DNA of 64,000 bases from Scatomorpha stercorigallinarum (GCA_944387865.1 CALXGN010000001.1:62001-126000); one strand, 5' to 3'. Shown: positions 8,299 through 16,336, numbered from the stretch's first letter. The notes: generated from the letters alone by a model not told the origin. Made by a program: numbers and translations.

Positions 8299-8314
8299 GT
8301 TAGTTTTTGCTAAC
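8299..8314. promoter_or_regulatory. Operator-like inverted repeat 2
   Basis: GTTAGT-TTTT-GCTAAC matches repeat 1 in 13 of 16 positions and lies 54 bases upstream of it. Two spaced copies suggest cooperative repressor binding. Both are in the gap after the glycosyltransferase stop, so they serve the DUF2325 operon. Confidence 0.55.
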
Positions 8315-8327
8315 TAATGTTATTCTA

Positions 8328-9422
8328 CTATACATCTCTCCTCTTGTCAACAGCATTTTTCCGCATCAGCTCCACATTGCGCGCAATGCGCCCGTCCTGC
8401 GGGCTCAGTTCTTGCGCCTTTTCGGCGGCCGCCAGGGCTTCCTCCCGGCGCCCCGTGTAATACAGCGCGAGCGACAGCAGGTCATACGGTAGCGCTCCCC
8501 AGCTCTCGCTCTCGCAGATGTATGTGCGCGGCCTGACGGATATCTTCAGCGCCTCGCGCGCGAAAAAGGCCACGCCGTCCCAATTTCCCTCGGCGTAGAG
8601 CAGCTTTGCCATGTCCATATACGGCTCGCGCAGGTGCTGCGCCTCCCCTATCGCGCGGTAAAGCCACATCAGCGCGTGGGCGCGGTCGCCGAGCGCCTGG
8701 TAGGAGCGCGAGATGTAGCGCATGGAAGCGCAGCGCTCGTCGCTCCACAGTGCGTTGGGCATCGATACGTGCTGCTTCAGCGTCTCTATGGCTTTTTCCC
8801 ACATGCCATGGAAATAGTATTCACGTCCCAGATAGTGCATATTGCGGTCGTCGCCCGGGTCCTCGGCTACGGACAGCTCCAGCAGCGGCAGGTACTGGGC
8901 GCGGGACTTCGTGGGGTCGGCCCGGTGGTCGAGCTGCATCCCCTCGACATATACTTTTTTAGGGCTCCCCTCCCCCAGCCAGTGCGGTATCTCATGCACG
9001 GGATGCGCCCACTCCCAGCCGAAGCGGCTGTGTATCTTCTCCTGCCAGAAAACGTGCCCTTCCGTGCCGTCGGGGTTGAAATTCCAGGTATAGCGGTAAG
9101 CGGCCTGCTTTGTCCCCTCCGTCCAGGCGTTTTCCAGCAGCGCGCGCCAGCCGGGGTGGAAATACTCGTCCAGATCGGTGCAGACGCAGATATCCGCGTC
9201 CGCCGGCACCAGCGCGAGCGAGCGGTTGCGCGCAGTGTCGAACCGCCAGGGCGATATGCGTTCCACCTCCACAACGGCCCCGCGCGCCGCCAGCAGTTCG
9301 GGAGTTCCGTCGTCCGAGCCCGTATCAAGCACGTATATCCCATCCGCTTCCGACATCGAGTCCATCCAGCGTCCGACGAACTGGCTCTCGTTTTTGCATA
9401 TGGCGTAGACGCAGACTTTCAT
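8328..9422 (-). CDS. Family 2 glycosyltransferase with C-terminal TPR-like repeats
   Basis: Transfers a sugar from a nucleotide donor; acceptor unknown. The 364 residues contain an N-terminal GT-A domain: MKVCVYAICKNESQFV, IYVLDTGSDDGTPE, and the metal-binding DxD as CTDLDEYFHPGW near residue 85. Residues from about 190 on are helical TPR-like repeats (MHYLGREYYFHGMWEKAIETL; ISRSYQALGDRAHAL; ALYYTGRREEALAAAEKA). GGGAGAGAAC precedes the ATG. It directly follows the collagen-like surface protein gene, separated by a hairpin. By analogy with glycosylated BclA-type proteins I infer that it may glycosylate the threonines of that collagen region. Confidence 0.88.
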   Translation of the reverse strand: MKVCVYAICKNESQFVGRWMDSMSEADGIYVLDTGSDDGTPELLAARGAVVEVERISPWRFDTARNRSLALVPADADICVCTDLDEYFHPGWRALLENAWTEGTKQAAYRYTWNFNPDGTEGHVFWQEKIHSRFGWEWAHPVHEIPHWLGEGSPKKVYVEGMQLDHRADPTKSRAQYLPLLELSVAEDPGDDRNMHYLGREYYFHGMWEKAIETLKQHVSMPNALWSDERCASMRYISRSYQALGDRAHALMWLYRAIGEAQHLREPYMDMAKLLYAEGNWDGVAFFAREALKISVRPRTYICESESWGALPYDLLSLALYYTGRREEALAAAEKAQELSPQDGRIARNVELMRKNAVDKRRDV

Positions 9423-9443
9423 TGTTCTCTCCCTTCAAAAGAG

Positions 9444-9465
9444 GGGGACGGCCGTGGCCGTCCCC
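9444..9465 (-). terminator. Terminator after the collagen-like gene
   Basis: GGGGACGGCC pairs with GGCCGTCCCC (10 bp, 2-base loop as drawn, so the tip opens), followed on the minus strand by CTCTTTT. The U-tract is short, so some readthrough into the glycosyltransferase is likely. Confidence 0.6.
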
Positions 9466-9472
9466 AGATGGC

Positions 9473-10510
9473 TCAGTTTTGCAGCAGCCCGGCGGCCCGC
9501 AGGTTGGCAAGAAGCTCGTTGAACTGCGTGACGATGTCGCCGGTGCCGGTGGCGTCCGTAACAGGCGCGGCGGCAGTTACCGTGGCGGCAGGCCCCGTGG
9601 GGCCGGTAGGGCCGGTAGGCCCGGTCGGGCCTTCGTTGCCCTGAGCGCCGGCGGCGCCGGCGGGGCCGGTCGGGCCTGTCGGCCCCTCATTGCCCTGAAG
9701 CCCCTGGCTGCCCTGCACGCCCGCAGGTCCGGTGGGCCCGGTGGGGCCAGTCGCGCCCGTACCGGCAGGCCCTGTCGGACCCGTGGGGCCGGCAGCTCCG
9801 GCTGGCCCTGTGGGGCCTATAGCGCCTGTGCCCGCAGGCCCCGTGGGCCCGGTGGGGCCGGTAGCGCCGGTCGGCCCGGTGGCTCCTGCGGCTCCTGTAC
9901 CGACAGGGCCGGTGGGGCCGGTGGGGCCGGTTGCCCCGGCAGGTCCGGTGGGCCCGGTCGCCCCGTCAGCGCCGCTTCCCGCGGGCCCTGTGGGGCCGGT
10001 GGGGCCGGTCGGGCCGGTGGGGCCGTCATAGCCCTGCTGCCCCTGGCTGCCCTGTATGCCGGCAGGCCCGGTCGGGCCCGTGGCCCCCGTGGGGCCGGTC
10101 GCGCCTGTGAGTCCCACGCCCGTGGGCCCCGTGGGGCCGGTGGGGCCGGTCGCGCCCGGAGTGCCGGTCGCGCCGGTGGGCCCGGCGACGGTCACAAGGC
10201 TGAAATCCGGCGATGTGCCGGGCGTACCCGTGGGGTCGTTTACGTTGGCCTCGTAGAGGCTGCCGTTATAGAACACGAGCTCGCCCGCGCGGTAGCGCGT
10301 ACCGGCGACGAACGGCGCGACCGTGTCGATGCCAGGCCCTGTGGGCCCGGTCGGCCCCGGTATGAAGCAGCATCTCTGCATGCAGCCGCCTCCGCAGGGG
10401 TTGCAGCCCCCGCAGCCACACTTGACGACGTTCATACGGCAGTCGTCAAGGCTTTCCGTGCCGGACGGCGGGCAGCAGCTGTTGCTGCAATTGTTGCAGT
10501 ATCTCGGCAT
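9473..10510 (-). CDS. Collagen-like protein, BclA-type surface/exosporium candidate
   Basis: Predicted 345-residue filament protein. Residues 1-50 carry 12 cysteines (CNNCSNSCC; CGCGGCNPCGGGC), suggesting disulfide or metal-based anchoring. After a short GPTGPTGPG lies a 45-residue globular insert with GELVFYNGSLYEANV, resembling small carbohydrate-binding modules. Residues 110-309 are Gly-Xaa-Yaa triplets, mostly GPT and GAT, with short breaks (GIQGSQGQQGYDG). The tail VTQFNELLANLRAAGLL resembles tails of spore collagen-like proteins. I chose the ATG at 10510 because GGGAG is 9 bases upstream; the ATG at 10531 has no site. Exosporium location is inferred; it has no signal peptide, as is usual for spore-coat-type proteins made in the mother cell. 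Confidence 0.88.
   Translation of the reverse strand: MPRYCNNCSNSCCPPSGTESLDDCRMNVVKCGCGGCNPCGGGCMQRCCFIPGPTGPTGPGIDTVAPFVAGTRYRAGELVFYNGSLYEANVNDPTGTPGTSPDFSLVTVAGPTGATGTPGATGPTGPTGPTGVGLTGATGPTGATGPTGPAGIQGSQGQQGYDGPTGPTGPTGPTGPAGSGADGATGPTGPAGATGPTGPTGPVGTGAAGATGPTGATGPTGPTGPAGTGAIGPTGPAGAAGPTGPTGPAGTGATGPTGPTGPAGVQGSQGLQGNEGPTGPTGPAGAAGAQGNEGPTGPTGPTGPTGPAATVTAAAPVTDATGTGDIVTQFNELLANLRAAGLLQN
9584..10183. repeat. Tandem GC-rich triplet-codon repeats encoding Gly-Pro-Thr
   Basis: About 200 codons of 9-base units (GPT/GAT/GPA) grouped in higher-order blocks of roughly 20-30 residues beginning GTGA or GSGADG. Such DNA is prone to slippage and length change between strains. Confidence 0.85.
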
Positions 10511-10624
10511 TCGGTCTACTCCCTTCACCATGGTATAAGGGGCGGCCTTTTTACAGCCGCCGCTACATCATATGCCGCTCCGCGCCGTTTGTCACAACTC
10601 GCTCTGGTACGGCCGGGCAATATG

Positions 10625-10633
10625 TGCTACAAT
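10625..10633 (+). promoter_or_regulatory. Extended -10 promoter of the nitrilase gene
   Basis: TGCTACAAT fits an extended -10 (TGn plus TACAAT) 26 bases before the start. No good -35 is visible. Confidence 0.5.
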
Positions 10634-10659
10634 GTCCATAAGAAAGGATGTGACTTCCC

Positions 10660-11583
10660 ATGCGCGATATCAGACCCAACTGCAAAATAGCGGTCGTGCA
10701 GGCCGCGCCCGTGATGTTCAGCGCCGCCGCCAGCGCGGAGAAGGCCGCCGCCCTCATCGCCGAGGCCGCCGCCGGCGGGGCGGAGCTCATCGTGTTCCCC
10801 GAGCTCTTCATCCCCGGCTATCCTTACGGCATGACCTTCGGCTTCACGGTCGGCTCCCGCACCGCCCCCGGGCGTGAGGACTGGAAGCTATACTGCGACA
10901 ACTCCATCGTCGTCCCCGGGCCGGAGACGGAGCTGCTCTCCGCCGCTGCGCGCGCCGCCGGGGCCTATGTGAGCATCGGCGTCTCGGAGCGCGACGCCGT
11001 CACCGGCACGCTCTATAACTCAAACCTCATCTTCCTGCCCGACGGCAGCCTGGCGCCCGTACACCGCAAGCTGAAGCCCACGGGTTCCGAGCGCGTCGTC
11101 TGGGGCGACGCCGACCGCGGCTATTTCCCCGTGGTGGACACGCCCTGGGGCCCCATGGGCTGCATGATCTGCTGGGAGAGCTACATGCCCCTGGCGCGCG
11201 TGGCGCTCTATGAAAAGGGCGTCTCGCTCTATATCTCCGCCAACACCAACGACAACCCCGAGTGGCAGGCCACGGCCCAGCACATCGCGCTGGAGGGCCG
11301 CTGCTACTTCATCAACGCCGACCTCTTCTTCACCCGCTCCATGTACACCGCCGGGCTCAACGCGCAGGATGAGATCGCGCGGTTGCCGGAGCTCGTCTGC
11401 CGCGGCGGCAGCTGTGTCATCGACCCCTTCGGCCACTATGTGACGGAGCCGGTCTGGGACCGCGAGGCCATCATTTTCGCCGACCTCGACATGACGCGCG
11501 TGCCGGCGGCCAAGATGGAGCTCGACTGCGTGGGCCACTATGCGCGCCCGGATGTGCTGCATTTCTCGATAGAGGACAAATGA
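10660..11583 (+). CDS. Nitrilase (carbon-nitrogen hydrolase)
   Basis: Cytosolic enzyme predicted to hydrolyse a nitrile to a carboxylic acid and ammonia. The 307 residues contain the family catalytic triad: E48 in FPELFIPGYPYG, K137 in HRKLKPTGSERVVWGD and C171 in MICWESYMPLAR. FIPGYPYG and the GSERVVWGD segment are characteristic of true nitrilases and cyanide hydratases instead of amidases or ureidopropionases. It is a single-gene unit with its own promoter, on the opposite strand from its left neighbour. Substrate is unknown; no aldoxime dehydratase or nitrile hydratase is nearby. Confidence 0.92.
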   Translation: MRDIRPNCKIAVVQAAPVMFSAAASAEKAAALIAEAAAGGAELIVFPELFIPGYPYGMTFGFTVGSRTAPGREDWKLYCDNSIVVPGPETELLSAAARAAGAYVSIGVSERDAVTGTLYNSNLIFLPDGSLAPVHRKLKPTGSERVVWGDADRGYFPVVDTPWGPMGCMICWESYMPLARVALYEKGVSLYISANTNDNPEWQATAQHIALEGRCYFINADLFFTRSMYTAGLNAQDEIARLPELVCRGGSCVIDPFGHYVTEPVWDREAIIFADLDMTRVPAAKMELDCVGHYARPDVLHFSIEDK

Positions 11584-11695
11584 TCCGTCCGGGCGGAACA
11601 AAAGCGGTGCCATTTCGGTCATAACGGTAAACGGCGGGATGCGACATGCCGCCCATGCTATATTTAAAGCAGCGCCGCTGCTCAGGAGGTATATT

Positions 11696-12862
11696 ATGAA
11701 AAAGCGCATCGTTTTGCTCCTGCTCGCCGCACTGATGCTCTGCGCCCTTGCCGCCTGCGGCGAAGAGCCGGAACCGGTATCCACGCCTGTCCCCACGCCC
11801 ACGCCAGAGGCCACGCCCTCCCCAACGCCCAGCGCCGGGCCGCTCGCCGAGGAAGAGGCCGCCCCCGCCATCATCTCCTTCAGCTATGAGAGCGAGATAC
11901 TGGACTCGGACGGCATCATCATGCTCACCGTCCAGTCCGCCGAGCCGGAAGTGCGCATCCCCGGCAACGACGCGGCCGCCAGGCGCATAGAGGACACGCT
12001 CTCCCCCCTGCTGTCCGTCAGCGCCGAGAAGAAGCAGGAGTATCTACAGCTTGCCAAGGACGATTACGACCTCCGCAGCGAGGACATGAAGATGCTCTGG
12101 GGCGGCTATTTCATCTACAACAGCGCGCAGGCCCTGCGCGCCGATACCGAACTGCTGAGCGTCAAATACTCTGTCATCGACTTCACCGGCGGCATCCAGG
12201 AGGCCTATGGCGAACACGGCGCGTGCTTTGACGTGCGTACGGGCGAGCGCCTGACGGCCCGCGACATCGCCGCGGACTTTGACGCGCTCAAAGCCGCCGT
12301 GCTCCAGGAGATACTCGACGAAGCCGGCGACGACGCGCGCTATTTCGACGTCGAGGAGTTTGCGGCCACCGTCCTGGACGGCGACCAGTGGTACCTTGAC
12401 GAGGACGGGCTCACGGTCTTTGCCAATATCTATGAGATCGGCACCTTCAACGAGGGCCAGGTGGAGTTCGAGCTCGACTACGATGAGCTCACGGGCCTGC
12501 TCGATGAGCGTTGGTTCCCGCAGGACGGCCACGCCGGCACCCTTGCCGTCAGCTTTGAGAATCCCGGCTTCTCTGAACTGGACAGCATCAGCCTGGACGC
12601 CGGGGCCGATACCTGGTACATCCTCTCCTCCGCCGATCTGGAGAACGTCACGCTCTCCCGCGTCGTCATGGACGAAGATGGCGAATACGAGCGCGGCGAG
12701 GAGCTGGGCTTCTATGCGGAGCTCGGCGCGGGCGAGTGTCTGTCCATAACCGCCTATTTTATGGACACTCCACAACTCGCAATCTCCACGAGCGCCGGCG
12801 AGTACCTTATCGCCCAGAGTGGGAAGGACTCTTCTTTGCTGCTTATACCTGTCGATTTATAA
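11696..12862 (+). CDS. Lipoprotein with DUF3298/RsiV-like domain
   Basis: A 388-residue exported lipoprotein of unknown function. Lipobox LAA-C with Cys21, then a Pro/Thr-rich linker (STPVPTPTPEATPSPTPS) typical of surface lipoproteins in this group. Residues about 60-280 match the DUF3298/DUF4163-type layout seen in the extracellular part of anti-sigma factor RsiV: a beta-rich part ending FANIYEIGTFNEGQVEFELDYDEL. There is no transmembrane anti-sigma part and no sigma factor nearby, so it is not an RsiV orthologue. AGGAGG precedes the ATG at 11696. The C-terminal 100 residues are unassigned. Confidence 0.82.
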   Translation: MKKRIVLLLLAALMLCALAACGEEPEPVSTPVPTPTPEATPSPTPSAGPLAEEEAAPAIISFSYESEILDSDGIIMLTVQSAEPEVRIPGNDAAARRIEDTLSPLLSVSAEKKQEYLQLAKDDYDLRSEDMKMLWGGYFIYNSAQALRADTELLSVKYSVIDFTGGIQEAYGEHGACFDVRTGERLTARDIAADFDALKAAVLQEILDEAGDDARYFDVEEFAATVLDGDQWYLDEDGLTVFANIYEIGTFNEGQVEFELDYDELTGLLDERWFPQDGHAGTLAVSFENPGFSELDSISLDAGADTWYILSSADLENVTLSRVVMDEDGEYERGEELGFYAELGAGECLSITAYFMDTPQLAISTSAGEYLIAQSGKDSSLLLIPVDL

Positions 12863-12874
12863 GGAATAAAGCGG

Positions 12875-12903
12875 AAAACGGACCCTGTAGGGTCCGTTTT
12901 TTT
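12875..12903 (+). terminator. Terminator of the lipoprotein gene
   Basis: AAAACGGACCC, loop TGTA, GGGTCCGTTTT with a run of T: a clean intrinsic terminator 12 bases after the stop. Confidence 0.9.
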
Positions 12904-12942
12904 ACGTAAAATAGGGCGGCGAGTGTGGCTCGCCGCCCTATT
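12904..12942 (-). terminator. Terminator of the vor/kor operon
   Basis: AATAGGGCGGCGAG (12910-12923) pairs with CTCGCCGCCCTATT (12929-12942); read on the minus strand the stem runs into TTTTACGTAAAAAAA. It faces the plus-strand terminator just beside it. Confidence 0.8.
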
Positions 12943-12952
12943 AAAATATTAT

Positions 12953-13513
12953 TTACTTCTTCTCCGCGAGCGCGGCCTTGCCGATCTCAAGGCCGCGATT
13001 GAACGCGGCTTCGTTCAGCGGGTTCATTTCAGGGCGCTTTGCGCCAAGCTTCTTGAACGCCGTCTCAAGGACGTTTTTAGCCGGGAGGAGATCAGTATAT
13101 CCGATTATCGCGCCGACTATTACGAGGTTCAGCACCCTCGGGTTGCCGAGCTCATAGGCGATACTGCCCGCGTCCACTTTGACCACGTGGACATCGTCGC
13201 GGTCCACGTCGTGCGTGACGACGGAACTGTTTACGAATATTGTGCCGCCGGGGACAACGGAGTTCTTAAAGCGCTGCAGCGACGGGTCGTTGAGGACGAC
13301 GAGGTAGTCGGCCTTGTTCACCTTCGGGGCACCGATGGGCTCGTCAGAGATGACCACATAGCAGTTTGCCGTGCCGCCGCGCATCTCCGCGCCGTAGGAG
13401 GGGAAGAACGTGACGTATTTGTCGGTCGTCTCGCAGGCGGTGTAGCTCAGAAGCTGGCCCGCCACCATGACGCCCTGGCCGCCGAAGCCGGCGATGATGA
13501 TACTTTTTTCCAT
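12953..13513 (-). CDS. 2-oxoacid:acceptor oxidoreductase, gamma subunit
   Basis: Gamma subunit of a CoA-dependent, ferredoxin-reducing 2-oxoacid oxidoreductase. The 186 residues begin with the Rossmann-like glycine loop IIAGFGGQGVMVAGQLL and include FFPSYGAEMRGGTANCYVVIS, both typical. It is the last gene of the set ferredoxin-alpha-beta-gamma. Together they split a 2-oxoacid to acyl-CoA, CO2 and reduced ferredoxin, or run in reverse. The stop lies 10 bases from the operon terminator. Confidence 0.93.
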   Translation of the reverse strand: MEKSIIIAGFGGQGVMVAGQLLSYTACETTDKYVTFFPSYGAEMRGGTANCYVVISDEPIGAPKVNKADYLVVLNDPSLQRFKNSVVPGGTIFVNSSVVTHDVDRDDVHVVKVDAGSIAYELGNPRVLNLVIVGAIIGYTDLLPAKNVLETAFKKLGAKRPEMNPLNEAAFNRGLEIGKAALAEKK

Positions 13514-13523
13514 GCCGTCCTCC

Positions 13524-14264
13524 TCACTTCGCGCGGAATTCGCCGAGCGGGAATTCCTTCAGCACCGTATCGTGGATATAGTCCAGCGACTCCTGCGGGC
13601 TCATGCCCCAGTTGGTCGGGCAGTTGGAGACGAACTCCACAAAGCTGAAGCCCTTGCCGTCAAGCTGGTACTGGAAGGCCTTTTTGACGGCCTCGCGCGC
13701 TTTGCGCACGTTGGGCACGTCCGCGCAGGTGACGCGCGCGATGTAGGCCGGGGCCTCCAGCTGGCTCAGTATCTCGCACATGTGCAGCGGGGCGCCGTGT
13801 TCCCTGATGTTGCGGCCGTAGGGCGTGGTGGTGGTCTTGGTGCCCAGCAGCGTGGTGGGGGCAAGCTGGCCGCCGGTCATGCCGTAGATGCCGTTGTTTA
13901 TGAAAATAACGGTGAAGTTCTCACCGCGGTTGGCGGCGGACATCGTCTCCGCCAGGCCGATGGCGGCCAGGTCGCCGTCGCCCTGATAGGTGAACACCAG
14001 CGTCTCCGGGCTGCAGCGCTTGAAGGAGCTGGCCACGGCGCAGGCCCTGCCGTGAGGCGCGGCGACGGTGTCGATATCGAAATAGGTCACGACCAGGCCG
14101 CCGCAGCCGACGCCCTGCACGTAGCAGGAGTTATCGACCATGCCCAGCTCGTCGAGCACCTCGCAGACGATCTTGGACGCGCTGGAGTGCAGGCAGCCGG
14201 GGCAGAAGCCGGTGACGGCCCCATCAAATATGCCTGAGGGGCGGGAATACACTTTTTCCATCAT
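13524..14264 (-). CDS. 2-oxoacid:acceptor oxidoreductase, beta subunit (thiamine diphosphate-binding)
   Basis: The 246-residue beta subunit binds thiamine diphosphate and a 4Fe-4S cluster. FCPGCLHSSASKIVCEVL near the N terminus provides the CXXC and a further Cys, and the diphosphate-Mg motif is QGDGDLAAIGLAE followed by FINNGIYGMTGGQ. GGAGGAG 7 bases before the first of two adjacent ATG codons; either may be used. It starts 12 bases after the alpha stop and ends 10 bases before gamma. Confidence 0.93.
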   Translation of the reverse strand: MMEKVYSRPSGIFDGAVTGFCPGCLHSSASKIVCEVLDELGMVDNSCYVQGVGCGGLVVTYFDIDTVAAPHGRACAVASSFKRCSPETLVFTYQGDGDLAAIGLAETMSAANRGENFTVIFINNGIYGMTGGQLAPTTLLGTKTTTTPYGRNIREHGAPLHMCEILSQLEAPAYIARVTCADVPNVRKAREAVKKAFQYQLDGKGFSFVEFVSNCPTNWGMSPQESLDYIHDTVLKEFPLGEFRAK

Positions 14265-14276
14265 TTCAACTCCTCC

Positions 14277-15359
14277 TCAGTCCTTCATCAGGGCGCGGGC
14301 GGCGTCCAGTATCTGGTCGCGGTCGAGGATATCACCGCCGGAAGAGAGGGCGGTGACGATCTTCGTGCGGCCGTGTACAACGTTCTCCACGTCCACGGCA
14401 AACTGCGCGGGGATGCTCATCTCCGCGGAGACGATGCCGCGCAGGGCGCCAAAGTCCAGCGCCTCATACACCTTCACCGGGAAGGGGTGCACGCGCCGCG
14501 GGCGGATGAGCCCGGCGCGGATGCCCTCGCCGCGCAGGATGTTCACCGCGCTCTTGGCGATGCGGCCGGAGATACCGTAAGCGGTGACGATGACCTCCGC
14601 GTCCTCGGTGCGGTAGAGCTCGCAGTCGCACTCCTCTTCGCGCCACTTGGCGTACATCTCGGCCGCCGCGCGGTTCATCTGCTGCTGGCTGACGCGGGTG
14701 TCCAGGCCGGGGCCGCACATGACCTTGTGCTGCTCCCCGCCGTGCTTGCCGGTGGCGGCCCAGGTCTTGGTGGCGCGGATGGCCTTTATCTGCTCGTCGC
14801 TCAGCGGCTCCGGCAGCTCAACGGGCTCCATCATCGTGCCGGTGAAGCCGTCGAGCAGCAGCAGCACGGGGTTGGAATACTTGTCAGCGAGCTCAAAGGC
14901 CTCCCCTGTCATCTCCACGGCCTCCTGCAGCGTGGAGGGAGAGAGCACCAGCATCTCGAAGCCGCCGTTGCCGCTGGCCTTGGTGGCCTGGAAATAGTCC
15001 TGCTGCGCGGGCTGGATGGTGCCGATGCCGGGGCCGCCTCGCTGGAAGTTGGCGATGACCACGGGCAGGCGCGCGCCGGCCATCCAGGATATGGCCTCGC
15101 TCTTGAGCGAAATGCCGCAGCTGGAGGAGGAGGTCATGGACCTCACGCCCGCGGCGGCGGCGCCGAAGGCCATGTTTGAGGAGGCCACTTCGCTCTCGCC
15201 CTGGATGAAGATGCCGCCGACCTGCGGCATGCGCCGCGCGAAATACTCGGGCACCTCGTTCTGCGGGGTGATGGGGTAGCCGGCAAAGAAGCGGCAGCCC
15301 GCCCTGATGGCGGCCTCCGCGATTGCCTCGCTGCCCTTCATAAAGATCTTCTCAGCCAT
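14277..15359 (-). CDS. vorB: 2-oxoacid:acceptor oxidoreductase, alpha subunit (VorB-type)
   Basis: The 360-residue alpha subunit carries the pyrimidine-binding and transketolase C domains. The start MAEKIFMKGSEAIAEAAIRAG, the YPITPQNEVPEYFARRMPQ segment and GESEVASSNMAFGAAAAG are typical of the short VorB/KorA class. The family includes branched-chain 2-oxoacid (Vor) and 2-oxoglutarate (Kor) enzymes; I lean to VorB-type by overall form, but sequence alone does not fix the substrate. It starts 1 base before the ferredoxin stop codon ends, so the genes are coupled. Confidence 0.9.
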   Translation of the reverse strand: MAEKIFMKGSEAIAEAAIRAGCRFFAGYPITPQNEVPEYFARRMPQVGGIFIQGESEVASSNMAFGAAAAGVRSMTSSSSCGISLKSEAISWMAGARLPVVIANFQRGGPGIGTIQPAQQDYFQATKASGNGGFEMLVLSPSTLQEAVEMTGEAFELADKYSNPVLLLLDGFTGTMMEPVELPEPLSDEQIKAIRATKTWAATGKHGGEQHKVMCGPGLDTRVSQQQMNRAAAEMYAKWREEECDCELYRTEDAEVIVTAYGISGRIAKSAVNILRGEGIRAGLIRPRRVHPFPVKVYEALDFGALRGIVSAEMSIPAQFAVDVENVVHGRTKIVTALSSGGDILDRDQILDAARALMKD

Positions 15360-15360
15360 G

Positions 15361-15579
15361 TCAGTTAGCCTCCCTGTAGACCGTTATCGCCGCGTCGGGA
15401 CAGATCTGGGCGCACATGGCGCAGCCGATGCAGTCCTCGGGGTGCAGCGCGACGGCGTATTGATAGCCCTTGGAATTAACGGCGTCGGTCGTCCCAAGGA
15501 CCTTTTTGGGGCAGGTCATGATACAATAGCGGCAGCTCTTGCACGCCTCGACGTAGATCTCTACCTTGCCTTTTGCCAT
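15361..15579 (-). CDS. 4Fe-4S ferredoxin subunit (delta) of 2-oxoacid oxidoreductase
   Basis: 72 residues with two 4Fe-4S motifs: CKSCRYCIMTCP and CIGCAMCAQICP, one after the other as in bacterial two-cluster ferredoxins. It would pass electrons from the beta subunit to free ferredoxin. AAGGAG lies 8 bases before the ATG at 15579; a GTG three codons upstream is too close to that site. Located 5 bases after the ParA-like gene. Confidence 0.93.
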   Translation of the reverse strand: MAKGKVEIYVEACKSCRYCIMTCPKKVLGTTDAVNSKGYQYAVALHPEDCIGCAMCAQICPDAAITVYREAN

Positions 15580-15584
15580 CTGTT

Positions 15585-16307
15585 TCACTCCTTATCATTC
15601 AGATCCGCGCCCGAACCAGCCAGCCACTCGGGCAGCGTATAAAGCCTTATGGGCAGCACGGGGAGCGCCGTTTTCTCCCCCACGTCCTCAGCAAGGCCCT
15701 CCACGACACACACGAAGGACGCCGGGGCTTCCGGTATCAGCCGCTCCAGCGCCGCGAGCCCGGCGACCACGTCGCCGCAGCCCGTATCCCGGCCAAAATT
15801 CGGGTTTGCCACCACAGCCATCTCGCTGCCGCCCAGCCTCGCCGCGCCCAGCACGCGCCGCATCGTCTCTTCGATGTCCTCGCGCGAGCCCGACCAGGGG
15901 CGGTAGGGGTTGACGAGATAGAGCACCAGCGTGTCCTCCCCGCCGAGGAAACGGGAAAACTGCCCGATCATGTGCGAGCCATAGGCCCCGCCGCCGACGT
16001 CCAGCAGCACCACGCTCCTGCCGTCCCGCAGCCGTTCAGAGACGGCGGGGGCCACAGTGGGCGCGTCCAGGTACTGCTCCTGGTAGTGCACCTGCACTCC
16101 CCCGGCGCGCAGCGCCTCCTGCGCGCCGCGCGCGCGGAACAGGGGCTTGGTCTGGTCCATGTCGAAAAAGTGGACCTCGCGCTCCCCCTCCGCCGCCATC
16201 AGCAGCGCCAGGTTGATGGCGACCTCCGTCTTGCCGGAGCCCGCCTCGCCCGTGAACACGAAATTCTTATGTTTCCCGATAAGCCTCGCGGCGATGTCAC
16301 TGTGCAT
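15585..16307 (-). CDS. ParA/MinD-like P-loop ATPase
   Basis: A 240-residue protein with a Walker A GEAGSGKTEVAINLAL at residues 20-35, a DMDQTKPLFRARG strand as in SIMIBI-class ATPases and a Walker B-like VVLLDVGGGAYGSHMIGQF. The K at the first part of the deviant Walker A (KGGxGKT) is absent, so it is closer to CooC/MinD-like maturation ATPases than to plasmid ParA. It is the first gene of the vor/kor operon with its own promoter and 5 bases between it and the ferredoxin. A role in cofactor insertion or membrane positioning of the complex is possible, not shown. Confidence 0.8.
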   Translation of the reverse strand: MHSDIAARLIGKHKNFVFTGEAGSGKTEVAINLALLMAAEGEREVHFFDMDQTKPLFRARGAQEALRAGGVQVHYQEQYLDAPTVAPAVSERLRDGRSVVLLDVGGGAYGSHMIGQFSRFLGGEDTLVLYLVNPYRPWSGSREDIEETMRRVLGAARLGGSEMAVVANPNFGRDTGCGDVVAGLAALERLIPEAPASFVCVVEGLAEDVGEKTALPVLPIRLYTLPEWLAGSGADLNDKE

Positions 16308-16336
16308 AAAACCCTCTGTTCAGCCGTTATATATTG

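Noticed and set aside
9584..10183. Regular repeats that look like a CRISPR array
   Set aside because: The units are 9-base codon repeats in frame in one long protein, without unique spacers.
9110..10690. A 526-codon plus-strand frame opposite the collagen gene
   Set aside because: Gly/Arg/Pro-rich shadow of Gly-Pro-Thr codons; no ribosome site.
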